Below are positions 1 to 8,261 of a DNA stretch of 64,000 nucleotides, piece after piece; position 1 is the stretch's first letter, and each line of letters begins with the position of its first letter. Source of the stretch: Enhydrobacter aerosaccus. Its GTDB lineage: Bacteria; Pseudomonadota; Alphaproteobacteria; Reyranellales; Reyranellaceae. Position numbers and translations under genes: made by a program. The stretch is from the NCBI RefSeq assembly GCF_900167455.1, contig NZ_FUWJ01000017.1, forward strand, positions 1 through 64,000. The letters run 5' to 3'. The notes beneath the pieces are model-generated. The model worked only from the letters and a program-made list of their open reading frames with translations. It did not search any database and was not told where the DNA came from.

Positions 1-1
1 A

Positions 2-31
2 CAAAAAAGGCGGCCCGGGAGGGCCGCCTTC
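2..31 (-). terminator. Rho-independent terminator of the OmpA-like gene
   Basis: Inverted repeat GGCGGCCC / GGGCCGCC with a four-base loop. Read on the minus strand it is followed by a run of six T. It sits about 20 bases past the porin stop codon. Confidence 0.85.
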
Positions 32-52
32 TTCGTTTCGATCAGGTCGAGA

Positions 53-1087
53 TTACTGGATCTCGATCACGACGCGGCGGTTCTGCGGCTCGCGGACACC
101 GTCGGCGGTCGGGACCAGGAGGCCCTGCTCGCCCTTGCCGACGACCGAGATCGCCGTGGCCGGCACGCCGTTGCGCACCAGAGCGTCCTTGACCGCATTC
201 GCACGACGCAGCGACAGCGCCATGTTGTAGCTCTCCGGGCCCGACGTGTCGGTGTGGCCGGTCGCCGTGATGCGGGCATTGCCCTTGGTCTTGTAGACGT
301 CAGCCGCCTGCTTGATCGTGCTCAGAGCCTGCGCCGAGAGATTGGCGCGATCCCAATCGAAGAACACCATGAAGGACGGGGCCGTGACCGACGGCGCCGC
401 CGGTGGCGGGGCGGCGACGGCGGGCGAACCGAACTTGTACTGCAGGCTCGCCATGACGCTGAAGTTGTTGTTGGGGTAACTGCCGCTCAGGGTGGCGGGG
501 AAGCCCGCGACATTGCCCGAGAAGCTGTAGTTCGGGTTGGTGGTGCCGAAGTAGCGGCCATCCAGGTTCAGGCGAAGCTGTTCGTTGATGTTCCAGCCCA
601 CACCGATGATGCCCTGATAGGCGAATGCCGTGCTGCTGCTGGAGAGGCCGGAGAGCGAGAAGTTGGTGAAGGCGATGCCGGCGCCGGCACCGATATAGGG
701 TGTGATCGTCTGGCCGGCCATGAAGTCGTAGAGGACGTTGGCCATGATCGAGGTCTGGTTGAAATCGGCGCCGAGGGTTCCCGGAATGCCGTTCTCCGTG
801 ATCGTGGACTTGTTGTCGCGATACAGCGCCTCGATCTCGACGCGCGGCCCGACGAAGTCATAGCCGATCATGCCGCCGGCGGCCCAGCCAGTCGCGGGCG
901 CAGAGTTGGTCGTGCCGCTACCCGAGAAGACCCCGGGGATGGAAAGCGTCGTCGTGAAGGAGTTGTTGAGCATCCAATTCAGGCCGCCTTCGGCACCGAT
1001 ATAGAAGCCCTGAGATTGCAGCGACTGCGCTTGCGCCGCGACCGGTAACGCCGCCACCACCGCAGCGGACATCAAAAAGCGCTTCAT
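53..1087 (-). CDS. OmpA-family outer-membrane protein (beta-barrel plus OmpA C-terminal domain)
   Basis: 344 residues. A signal peptide of about 20 residues ends in AAQAQA. A barrel-like N-terminal part resembling OmpA/Omp25-type alphaproteobacterial porins follows, then a short Pro/Ala linker and an OmpA_C peptidoglycan-binding domain at about residues 238-344, with GHTDTSGPESYNMALSLRRA and the terminal NRRVVIEI motif. It should anchor the outer membrane to the wall. The ATG at 1087 was chosen because GGGAGATAATT lies just upstream and the signal peptide starts there; an in-frame start 45 bases earlier would add a non-secretory leader. It is monocistronic, with its own terminator. Confidence 0.9.
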   Translation of the reverse strand: MKRFLMSAAVVAALPVAAQAQSLQSQGFYIGAEGGLNWMLNNSFTTTLSIPGVFSGSGTTNSAPATGWAAGGMIGYDFVGPRVEIEALYRDNKSTITENGIPGTLGADFNQTSIMANVLYDFMAGQTITPYIGAGAGIAFTNFSLSGLSSSSTAFAYQGIIGVGWNINEQLRLNLDGRYFGTTNPNYSFSGNVAGFPATLSGSYPNNNFSVMASLQYKFGSPAVAAPPPAAPSVTAPSFMVFFDWDRANLSAQALSTIKQAADVYKTKGNARITATGHTDTSGPESYNMALSLRRANAVKDALVRNGVPATAISVVGKGEQGLLVPTADGVREPQNRRVVIEIQ

Positions 1088-1405
1088 AATTATCTCCCGT
1101 ACATATACAACGCCGGGCCGTCGCCCGTGCACACACTATGAACCATCGATTGGAGAAATTGTATACGGTTCATAAACTTATAAGTGTATCTGCCCGCGAG
1201 CGTGACTTCACTGCAACAGCCTACCGGCGTATTGCGAAGCAAAAATTAAACGACAGGCATTCGAATCGAGGAGCGAGCAACTGGTGGCATTCGCTGTCGG
1301 CTGTCGTCGAGATTGCCCGCCCGCTTTTCGCCGGTTCGAGCCGAGACGACACGCACCCTCTCTTTGCGGCTTCGCTGCGCACGGAGGGGCGGTCGCAGTA
1401 ACCTC
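1088..1405. promoter_or_regulatory. Intergenic region; AT-richer 5' region of the OmpA-like gene
   Basis: No convincing gene. Bases about 1138-1255 are clearly AT-richer than the surroundings and probably hold the porin promoter on the minus strand. A 7-bp inverted repeat (ATGAACC at 1138-1144, GGTTCAT at 1167-1173) lies in it. An open frame at 1138-1401 (+) lacks a ribosome site and resembles nothing I know. Confidence 0.4.
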
Positions 1406-2341
1406 CTAGTCGCGCGGATTTCGCAGGACGACGCAGGCACCACCGGCCGCCTGCAGCTTGGTGCATAGCGCGTCCGCGGCCGCACGGCTGTTTTCAGACA
1501 CCCGGACCGCGAATGTCGGAAGGTCGTGTCGGCGCGCCTGCAGAACAAGCGGCAGCCGGTCGCCGAGAATGGCGTCGTATTTCCGTCGCAGCCGCTCGTA
1601 AGTGGCGAGGACGGCTCCTTCCGACCAGTTGCCGGCAAGTTGGACGCCCCAGGGGCCCCAGGCCGGGCTGGACGTCAGGGCGAGACGGTGCTGTGCGTTC
1701 TCGAGCATCAGCTTGGCGAGTTCAGTGCAGCGCGCGCCCATCGGCGCGTTCGAGCTCTCCACCTGCGGTGGCGGCTGCAAGGTCCAGGCTTCCGCAGTGT
1801 GGCCTGTGACGATGCGGACGTAGGCCTGGGTCTCGCCCGGCAGCAGCCGGCGGCCGGCGAGCCAGGCTTCGACCTGGCCCGGGCCGGCATTGTAGGCGGC
1901 CGCAGCCAGACCGAGATTGCCGCGGAACGTCGTGCGCAGCTCGCGCAGGTAACTCGCCGACTCGCGCAGCGCCTGCAGCGGCTCGAAGGCATTGGTGAGC
2001 CCGCGCATCGCGGCGGTTTGAGGCATGAACTGCGCGATGCCTTGTGCGCCGGCAGGGCTGATCGCGCCTGAGTCGAAGCGACTCTCCTGCCAGATGAGCC
2101 GGGTGAAGAACTCCTCGGGAAGATCGTTGTCGGCCGCCGCCTGTGCGAGCGCACTGCAGATCTTGTCGACCGAGGGCCGTGAGTCTTTCGGCTCCGGTGT
2201 GGTGGCGGCGGCCTTGGTGTTTGCGTCGTGACCTACGCCGGTGGCGCCGGGCGGTTCAGCGTGAACCACTGCCGGCTGCAACAGGACAGTCGCCAGGGCC
2301 AGGCCGGTCGCAACGACCAGAAGCGTCAATGCCGGTCGCAT
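1406..2341 (-). CDS. Secreted lytic transglycosylase, SLT domain with C-terminal SPOR domain
   Basis: 311 residues. N-terminal signal sequence (about 28 residues, ending VVHA), then an SLT/goose-lysozyme-like domain at about 58-180. Catalytic Glu86 lies in IWQESRFD, followed by AGAQGIAQFMPQTA and AAYNAGPGQVEAWL. The C-terminal part (about 230-311, beginning WGVQLAGNWSE) has the look of a SPOR domain, which binds denuded glycan strands. Expected to cleave peptidoglycan in the periplasm. The ATG at 2341 is preferred because the signal peptide begins there; a GTG 66 bases upstream has no ribosome site. Confidence 0.85.
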   Translation of the reverse strand: MRPALTLLVVATGLALATVLLQPAVVHAEPPGATGVGHDANTKAAATTPEPKDSRPSVDKICSALAQAAADNDLPEEFFTRLIWQESRFDSGAISPAGAQGIAQFMPQTAAMRGLTNAFEPLQALRESASYLRELRTTFRGNLGLAAAAYNAGPGQVEAWLAGRRLLPGETQAYVRIVTGHTAEAWTLQPPPQVESSNAPMGARCTELAKLMLENAQHRLALTSSPAWGPWGVQLAGNWSEGAVLATYERLRRKYDAILGDRLPLVLQARRHDLPTFAVRVSENSRAAADALCTKLQAAGGACVVLRNPRD

Positions 2342-2480
2342 TGGATGAGATCCCGGGAAGATGTCACGTCGAGCTTCCTTGAAGGGAGCACCGCCAGGAG
2401 AAGGCACCGCAGCGTGACGACAGTATGGCCAAGCGTGCCCGGGGCCAATAGCGCTGCTTGCCGGCGAAGGATCTCAGGCG

Positions 2481-3119
2481 TCAGAAAGCGGAGATTTCCA
2501 ATCTTTCGCGGCCCTTGCCGGGATTGCGCCGCTTGACCCTGACCATACCGACCTCGCCGGTCGATCGGGGATGGGTTCCGCCGCAGGCCATCTCGGCAAA
2601 TCCATCCACGCGCCAGTAGCGACGTTGGTTCGGCTCGTCGCTGAATCCGGCGACGATGGGCCGATCCGCCTGAACGAGGACGTTGGCCTGCTGCTCGAGC
2701 TCGGAATCGATTCCGGACAGGGATTGGTCGCACGCGAAATCGATGCGGGCCTTCTCGGCCGAGACATGGGCGCCGATGCGGACGATACCAGGCATCCGTC
2801 GGTAGACCAGCTGGAGAACCATCTCGGCGGCGAAGTGATGACGCATCAGGCCGTAGCGGCGCGGCCAGTCGATCAGCACATCGACCGAGTCTCCTTGCGA
2901 GAGCCGGTGTTCCTGCGCCAGGCGATAGACGATATCGAGGCCATCCTTGCGCGCTTCCGCGACCGGAATGCCGCCGATGGTCCCGGCATCGCTTTCCTGG
3001 CCGCCAGAGAAGGCGAAGAAGATCGTGGACTCCAGTCGTACCTCGTCGCCGCGCACAGCCGATACGGTGGTGCCAAGGCTCGTGCGATAGGGATCTTCCC
3101 AGAACAGCTTGCGGGTCAT
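2481..3119 (-). CDS. AlaX-like alanyl-tRNA editing protein
   Basis: 212 residues, similar to the free-standing AlaX editing factors (ThrRS/AlaRS second additional domain) that deacylate Ser- or Gly-tRNA(Ala). It starts MTRKLFWEDPY, has FFAFSGGQESD (a variant of the family FYPxGGGQ motif) and ends with the zinc motif CGGTHPRSTGE. The first zinc motif reads RHHFAAEM, so the usual HxxxH is HxxxE here. The ATG at 3119 is favoured because the family begins there; a GTG at 3167 is an alternative. Acts in the cytosol on mischarged tRNA. It is followed by no close partner. Confidence 0.75.
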   Translation of the reverse strand: MTRKLFWEDPYRTSLGTTVSAVRGDEVRLESTIFFAFSGGQESDAGTIGGIPVAEARKDGLDIVYRLAQEHRLSQGDSVDVLIDWPRRYGLMRHHFAAEMVLQLVYRRMPGIVRIGAHVSAEKARIDFACDQSLSGIDSELEQQANVLVQADRPIVAGFSDEPNQRRYWRVDGFAEMACGGTHPRSTGEVGMVRVKRRNPGKGRERLEISAF

Positions 3120-3214
3120 CGAATGGCCAGTCGGAACGCGTTTGCCGCCGCTATTGGCGACGCGCACGCTAGCGGAGCGACGAGGTCATGTCTCCTGCCG
3201 ATCGGCAGATCCGA

Positions 3215-3874
3215 TCAGCTGCGCGCCGGTACAATGATTCCCGAGACGTGCATGTGCGAGACCACGCTCTTCACGCCGGGAACGGCCTCCGCCGCCTTGC
3301 GGTAGGCGAGGTGCTCTTCCTCCGAGGAGATCACGCCCCACAGGTGCACGTCGCCTCGGTCCACCGCGACATCGAAATTCATCGCGTTGGACCAGCTGCG
3401 GCCGCGCAAGGCGTGAAACACTGTCGCGCGCAGATCCTTGTCTTCGGCAACAAGCGGCCGGGTTTCGGTCGCGCCACCTTGGATTGCGATTGCGCGCATG
3501 AGGTCCATGCGACTCAGCATGCCGACGATGGCCTTGCCGCGTCGGACGGGGACGCGCTTGATGTTCTTGGCGGTCATCAACGCGACAATGTCCTTGAGCG
3601 GCGTGTCCTCCTCGACGCTGATGACATCCCGGGTCATCACCTCCGTGACGCGTCGGCTGCGCAGTACGCCGCCGGCACTGCCGTTCGGGGCGGGCTCCAG
3701 CGCAGCGAACGGCATCAGATCGGCCTCCGTGACGATGCCCAGCATCAGGCCGTCGCCATCCAGTACCGGCAGGGCGCTGACGCCCAGCCTGACCATCAGG
3801 GCAGCGGTATCCAGGATCGTCGCGTCGGATTTCACGGACATAACGCCAACCGACATCACATCCTTGGCAAGCAT
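3215..3874 (-). CDS. Tandem CBS domain protein with C-terminal BON domain
   Basis: 219 residues. Two CBS motifs (about 1-60 with LAKDVMS...VSALPVLDGDG, and about 77-130 with VTEVMTRDVISV and IKRVPVRRGKAIVGML) form a Bateman module that normally senses adenosyl ligands. A BON domain (about 148-215, AVDRGDVHLWGVISSEEE to HMHVSG) suggests binding to membrane or phospholipid-associated partners. No catalytic domain is present, so a regulatory or stress role is inferred. Good ribosome site CGGGAGAAG. An FNR/FixK-type box lies 57-70 bases upstream of the start. Confidence 0.85.
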   Translation of the reverse strand: MLAKDVMSVGVMSVKSDATILDTAALMVRLGVSALPVLDGDGLMLGIVTEADLMPFAALEPAPNGSAGGVLRSRRVTEVMTRDVISVEEDTPLKDIVALMTAKNIKRVPVRRGKAIVGMLSRMDLMRAIAIQGGATETRPLVAEDKDLRATVFHALRGRSWSNAMNFDVAVDRGDVHLWGVISSEEEHLAYRKAAEAVPGVKSVVSHMHVSGIIVPARS

Positions 3875-3930
3875 CGTCTTCTCCCGTCCTCGGTTCCGGC
3901 CGAACTTCGACTGACCAGTGTCGCCGATCC

Positions 3931-3944
3931 TTGACCTGCATCAA
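3931..3944 (-). promoter_or_regulatory. FNR/FixK-type anaerobox upstream of the CBS-BON gene
   Basis: On the minus strand the site reads TTGATGCAGGTCAA. This fits the Crp/Fnr-family consensus TTGAY-N4-RTCAA with both half-sites complete. It lies 57-70 bases before the CBS-BON start, a distance suitable for activation. Regulation by low oxygen is inferred, not shown. Confidence 0.5.
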
Positions 3945-3960
3945 GCGGCAGTTGCAGAGG

Positions 3961-4815
3961 TCATTTCCTTTCACGTGCCTTGTAGGCGAGCCAGGCCACG
4001 ATGGCGTCGATGTCGTCGTCGGGCAGGGTGTCGGGGCCGAAGGCGGGCATCTTCTGCTCCGGCCAGGTGCGCACCGAGGCGGGATCGCGCAACAGCTTGC
4101 GAAGTGCCTCGGGCTTGAAGTAGTCGACCGGATTCATGGGCACTGCGAGGTCGGGTCCCTGGTCGGCTTCACCGGCGCCGCCGAAGCGATGGCAGGCCAT
4201 GCAGACGACCACGAACCGGTCGAGGCCGCGCCGGATGGGATCGGCTGCCGGCACGCTGTCCGCGACGGCAAGGCCCGGCCAGCGCTTGAAAGGGCTGTCG
4301 GTGACGGTCAGCGCCACTAGCTGGTAGGCCCAGTATTCGCTGCTCACATCGGCCTTGCCGCCTATCTGCCAGACGATCGAGAAGGGGCCGGCGCTCTTTC
4401 CGTCCGCTTTGCCGGGCAAGGGCGGCCAGGGGCTGGCGGGATCGTCGATGGCCAGGTAGGCCCGTGCGTCGGAACCGGCACCCCCTTTGAGCAGGCGGGC
4501 CGGGATGCTGACCGAGAAGTTGTCGACCGCGCGCGCCTGTACGTAGTCGTCGTCGCCGATGGTCAATCCCTTGAGGAAATCGGCCATCGGAATCGCCCGA
4601 TAGGTCATGCTGCGGTGATAGACCGGATCCTCCGCGATCGTGACTTGCCGCACGGCGGGATCGGCAAGGAGGACCTGCAGTGCAAACGTCTTCGATGCCT
4701 GTCGGTCCGCGAGCGTCAGAGTCTGTGCCTGCGCCGAACAGACGAAGCCTGCGGCGAGCGCGATCACCAGCAGGATCGCGGCAAGGCGACCGCGAGCATC
4801 AATCCCAGCGCTCAC
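3961..4815 (-). CDS. Secreted c-type cytochrome with N-terminal domain of unknown function
   Basis: 284 residues with a signal peptide ending CSAQAQ. Residues about 35-190 form an N-terminal domain with a faint likeness to sulfite-oxidase-type molybdopterin folds (IPMADFLKGL...), but I see no cofactor motif. Residues about 200-284 are a cytochrome c domain with haem motif CMACH (205-209) and a probable distal Met in EQKMPAF. Acts in the periplasm as an electron carrier. The GTG start overlaps the stop of the upstream enolase-family gene (GTGA) and has ribosome site GGATGAGG, so the two are coupled. The electron donor is unknown. Confidence 0.8.
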   Translation of the reverse strand: MSAGIDARGRLAAILLVIALAAGFVCSAQAQTLTLADRQASKTFALQVLLADPAVRQVTIAEDPVYHRSMTYRAIPMADFLKGLTIGDDDYVQARAVDNFSVSIPARLLKGGAGSDARAYLAIDDPASPWPPLPGKADGKSAGPFSIVWQIGGKADVSSEYWAYQLVALTVTDSPFKRWPGLAVADSVPAADPIRRGLDRFVVVCMACHRFGGAGEADQGPDLAVPMNPVDYFKPEALRKLLRDPASVRTWPEQKMPAFGPDTLPDDDIDAIVAWLAYKARERK

Positions 4816-5930
4816 GCCCTCATCCTTTGCCCGCCGATGCGATGGGACTTCAGGATCTCGGGCTTGAAGGCGAGGCCATGGCCGGGTCGTTCGGGCGGCG
4901 TCATCGTGCCGTCTTTCGCCGGCAGGATCGGCTCGAGCCACAAGTCGTCGTTCCAATCCATGTATTCGAGGTAGCTGGCATTGGGGATCGAGGCCAGCAG
5001 ATGCACCATCTGCTCGTGGAACAGGTGCGGGGCGAGGCGGATGCCCCATGGCTCGGCCGCGGCGGCGATCTTGCGCAACTCGGTGTAGCCGCCGCGCATC
5101 GGATCGGGCTGCAGGATCGGCACGCACGGCGTCTCGAAAAAGGGCCGGAGGTCTTGCCGCGTGAAATGGCTCTCCCCGCCCACGATGCGCGTCTTGAGCG
5201 CTGATGCGATGCGGCGGTAACCGGCGAAATCCTCGGCGATCACCGGCTCCTCCAGCCAGTAGGGATCGAACTCGTCGAGGCGATGGCCGGCCTGGATCGC
5301 GGTGTCGGCGTCCCAGCCCATGTTGACGTCGATCATGATCTCGATGCCGTCGTCCATCGCCTCGCGCATCGCCTGGACGTTCTTCACGTCCTCGCGCCAC
5401 GGCCTGATGTGCGCGACCTGCATCTTGATCGCCTTCAGCCCCATCGCCGTGAATTCCTTGGCGCGGGCGATCATGCCGTCGCGGCCAAGGCCGCGGAAGC
5501 AGCCCGAGCCGTAGGCCGGCACGCTGCTGCGCGACGCGCCCCACAGCCGGAACAGCGGCAGGCCGGCATGCTTGCCCAGCAGATCCCATAGCGCCATGTC
5601 GACGGCGCTCTGGGCGAAGACCGTGACGCCCATGCGGCCAAGCCAGAAGTTGGACTTGTAGAGCTGGGTCCAGATCGCCTCGATCTCGGTTGCATCACGG
5701 CCGAGGACGTGCGGGGCAACCAGTTCCTTCATCGCGGCATCGATGGTGTGCAATCCGCCGCGCAGCGGCTGAAGGTAGCTCATGCCGACGAAACCGTCCC
5801 CGGTCTCGATCTCCAGCACATAGATCTCGCGGAACGGATCGGAGAGGATACCCGCCGCCGGCGGCTTTCCGTGCCACGGTACCTGCAGCAGGGTCGATCG
5901 CAGCTCGACGATGGTGGTGCCGCTGGTCAT
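4812..5930 (-). CDS. Mandelate racemase / muconate lactonizing enzyme family protein
   Basis: 372 residues, full length for an enolase-superfamily enzyme. N-terminal capping domain at about 1-125, then the barrel. Metal ligands are visible in IMIDVNMGW, WLEEPV and IVGGESH. A His near HLFHEQ, with the Asp of LQPDPMRGG, would form the mandelate-racemase-type Asp-His pair. The usual KxK base motif reads KMQ, losing the second Lys. This pattern fits an acid-sugar dehydratase-like enzyme better than a cis,cis-muconate cycloisomerase; the substrate is unknown. First gene of a two-gene unit with the cytochrome. Confidence 0.85.
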   Translation of the reverse strand: MTSGTTIVELRSTLLQVPWHGKPPAAGILSDPFREIYVLEIETGDGFVGMSYLQPLRGGLHTIDAAMKELVAPHVLGRDATEIEAIWTQLYKSNFWLGRMGVTVFAQSAVDMALWDLLGKHAGLPLFRLWGASRSSVPAYGSGCFRGLGRDGMIARAKEFTAMGLKAIKMQVAHIRPWREDVKNVQAMREAMDDGIEIMIDVNMGWDADTAIQAGHRLDEFDPYWLEEPVIAEDFAGYRRIASALKTRIVGGESHFTRQDLRPFFETPCVPILQPDPMRGGYTELRKIAAAAEPWGIRLAPHLFHEQMVHLLASIPNASYLEYMDWNDDLWLEPILPAKDGTMTPPERPGHGLAFKPEILKSHRIGGQRMRA

Positions 5931-6088
5931 GGACAGTTTCCTCCGTCTCGTTCGATGGAGGTCGCACTATGAGCGGCCGGCCACGCGGGACGCAACCGAC
6001 CGCCGGACCTGTCATTCTGCGATTCTCCCGTGACCATGATCGCTGTAGGGTCGCGCCCGTTTCGGGACGTGGGAATGGAAAGGGGAGC

Positions 6089-6484
6089 ATGAGAACGACG
6101 ATCCAAGCCTTGCTGTCGGCCGGTGCGACCGCGGTCCTGTTGGTGGCGGCGCCCGCTTTTGCCCAGGGCATGCCATCGGGCAGCTACAGCTCCTGGTCCG
6201 AGGCGCAGAAGCAGCAGGCCGCCACCTTCCTGGGCGAGCACTGCCAGCAAGCGGCCCAATGCGGTGGCTACATTGCCACTGCCCAGGCGGGGACGACCCG
6301 AGCCTCGTACGAAGCCGCTTCCTGCATCGCGGCGTGCTTCGTCAGCAATCTGCCGACCGACTATCCCGACCTGGAGGAGATCCGGCAGGTGGCGCTCACC
6401 AATGCCGAGCAGGCGAAGAAGCTCGGTTCCTCCTACCAACCGCGCTTCGAGCCGGCGGGCAAGCCTGACGCCGCGCCGAAGTGA
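6089..6484 (+). CDS. Small secreted protein of unknown function
   Basis: 131 residues. A clear signal peptide (about 25 residues, ending PAFAQ) leads to a small, mostly helical mature protein with four cysteines (EHCQQAAQC and SCIAAC) that could form two disulfides. No family recognised. Start fixed by AAAGGGGAGC before the ATG. Divergent from the enolase-cytochrome pair and 42 bases ahead of cimA, so it might be cotranscribed with it. Probably periplasmic. Confidence 0.7.
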   Translation: MRTTIQALLSAGATAVLLVAAPAFAQGMPSGSYSSWSEAQKQQAATFLGEHCQQAAQCGGYIATAQAGTTRASYEAASCIAACFVSNLPTDYPDLEEIRQVALTNAEQAKKLGSSYQPRFEPAGKPDAAPK

Positions 6485-6526
6485 CGGCCTATCTTTATCG
6501 ATGGCGGACACTATGATGCGGCCGCC

Positions 6527-8146
6527 ATGACGAGCTCGAACCGCCTCTATCTCTTCGACACCACCCTGCGCGACGGCGCCCAGACCCAGGGCGTGGATTT
6601 CACCGTGGCGGACAAGGTGGCGATTGCCCGCGAACTCGATCGTCTCGGCATCGACTATATCGAGGGCGGCTGGCCGGGCGCCAATCCGACCGACGATCGC
6701 TTCTTCGCCGATCCTCCGGAATTCCAGAACGCCAAGTTCGTCGCCTTCGGCATGACCCGTCGCGCCGGCCGCTCGGCCGCCAACGATCCGGGACTGAATG
6801 CCATCCTGCAGACCAAGGCGCGCAATGTCTGCATGGTCGGCAAGACCTGGGACTTCCATGTCGACGTCGCGCTCGAACTCGACCGCACCGAATATCTCGA
6901 GATGATCGCCGACTCCATCGCCCACGCGAAGGGCCGCATGGACGAAGTGATGTTCGACGCCGAGCATTTCTTCGACGGCTACAAGGCCAATCCGGACTAT
7001 GCGCTTGCCTGCCTGCACGCCGCCGAAAAGGCCGGCGCGCGCTGGCTGGTGCTGTGCGACACCAACGGCGGGACGATGCCGCACGAGATCGAGCGCATCG
7101 TCGGCGAGGTATGCGCCAGGATCCCCGGCGAGAAGATCGGCATCCACACCCACAACGACACCGAGAACGCCGTGGCCAACACGCTGGCCGCCGTGCGCGC
7201 CGGCGCGCGCCAGGTCCAGGGCACCATCAATGGGCTGGGCGAGCGCTGCGGCAATGCCAACATGATCTCGCTGATCGCCAACCTAGTGATCAAGATGGGC
7301 TACGAGACCGGATTGAAAGACGGCGCGCTGCAGCGCCTGACGCATCTGTCGCGCCTGCTCGACGACCGCCTGAACGTGCCGACCAACCGCAGCGCGGCTT
7401 ACGTCGGAACGCGCGCCTTCGCCCACAAAGGCGGGCTGCATGTCTCGGCGGTGGAGAAGGATCCCAAGACCTACGAGCACGTCGACCCCGAGATGGTCGG
7501 CAACCAGCGCATCATCGTCGTCAGCGACCAGGCCGGCCGCTCCAACATCATGGCGCGATTCCGCCAGATCGGGCTGGAGGTCGACCCCAAAGATCCCGCC
7601 GTCGCCCGCCTGCTGGAGATCGTCAAGGAGCGCGAGGCCGAGGGCTATGCCTATGATGGTGCCGACGCGAGCTTCGAGCTGCTGGCGCGGCACGAGCTGC
7701 ACACCGTGCCGGACTACTTCGCCCTGCAGAGCTTCCGCGTGCTGGTGGAGCGGCGCGTGAATGCGCGGGGCCAGCTTATCGCCATGTCGGAGGCGACGGT
7801 GAAACTCGACGTGGCGGGTCACCGGGCGATGGAAGTGGGCGAGGGCAACGGTCCCGTCAACGCGCTCGATGCTGCGCTGCGAAAGGCCTTGGTGCCGGTC
7901 TATCCCGAGCTGGCCGATATGCGCCTGGTCGACTTCAAGGTGCGTATCCTCGATTCCGCTGGCGGCACGGCGGCGACGACGCGCGTCATGATCGAGAGCG
8001 GCGACGCCAAGGGCCGGCGCTGGTCGACCATCGGCGTCTCGCCCAACATCGTCGACGCCTCCTACAACGCGCTCTACGACGCCATCACCTACAAGCTGTT
8101 CCGCGACGGCGCGACACCGGCGACGGAGAGAGCCGCTTCGGCCTGA
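6527..8146 (+). CDS. cimA: (R)-citramalate synthase
   Basis: 539 residues, the length of CimA-type enzymes. HMGL-like barrel at the N terminus with DTTLRDGAQTQGV (catalytic Arg and metal Asp), HTHNDTENAVAN (metal His residues) and GTINGLGERCGNANM. A LeuA-type C-terminal dimer and allosteric domain lies at about 400-530. Condenses pyruvate and acetyl-CoA to citramalate, giving the threonine-independent route to 2-oxobutyrate and isoleucine. The long spacing and the DGAQTQG form distinguish it from 2-isopropylmalate synthase and homocitrate synthase. Probably feedback-inhibited by isoleucine, as known for the family. Confidence 0.9.
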   Translation: MTSSNRLYLFDTTLRDGAQTQGVDFTVADKVAIARELDRLGIDYIEGGWPGANPTDDRFFADPPEFQNAKFVAFGMTRRAGRSAANDPGLNAILQTKARNVCMVGKTWDFHVDVALELDRTEYLEMIADSIAHAKGRMDEVMFDAEHFFDGYKANPDYALACLHAAEKAGARWLVLCDTNGGTMPHEIERIVGEVCARIPGEKIGIHTHNDTENAVANTLAAVRAGARQVQGTINGLGERCGNANMISLIANLVIKMGYETGLKDGALQRLTHLSRLLDDRLNVPTNRSAAYVGTRAFAHKGGLHVSAVEKDPKTYEHVDPEMVGNQRIIVVSDQAGRSNIMARFRQIGLEVDPKDPAVARLLEIVKEREAEGYAYDGADASFELLARHELHTVPDYFALQSFRVLVERRVNARGQLIAMSEATVKLDVAGHRAMEVGEGNGPVNALDAALRKALVPVYPELADMRLVDFKVRILDSAGGTAATTRVMIESGDAKGRRWSTIGVSPNIVDASYNALYDAITYKLFRDGATPATERAASA

Positions 8147-8261
8147 GCGGTGCGGCCCGGCGGGGTATAACCGGTACGGCCGACAATACCGACACTGTAA
8201 ACTAGCAGCCATGACGCGCCTTTTGTTGACGCTGTCATAAGTCGGTAAGACGATACTAACA

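Noticed and set aside
1138..1401. 87-codon open frame on the plus strand upstream of the porin
   Set aside because: No ribosome site, no recognisable family, lies over the AT-rich promoter side of the porin gene.
8226..8257. TTGACG and GATACT before the HlyD-family gene as a promoter
   Set aside because: Spacer of 20 bases is too long; a shorter spacing leaves no good -10.
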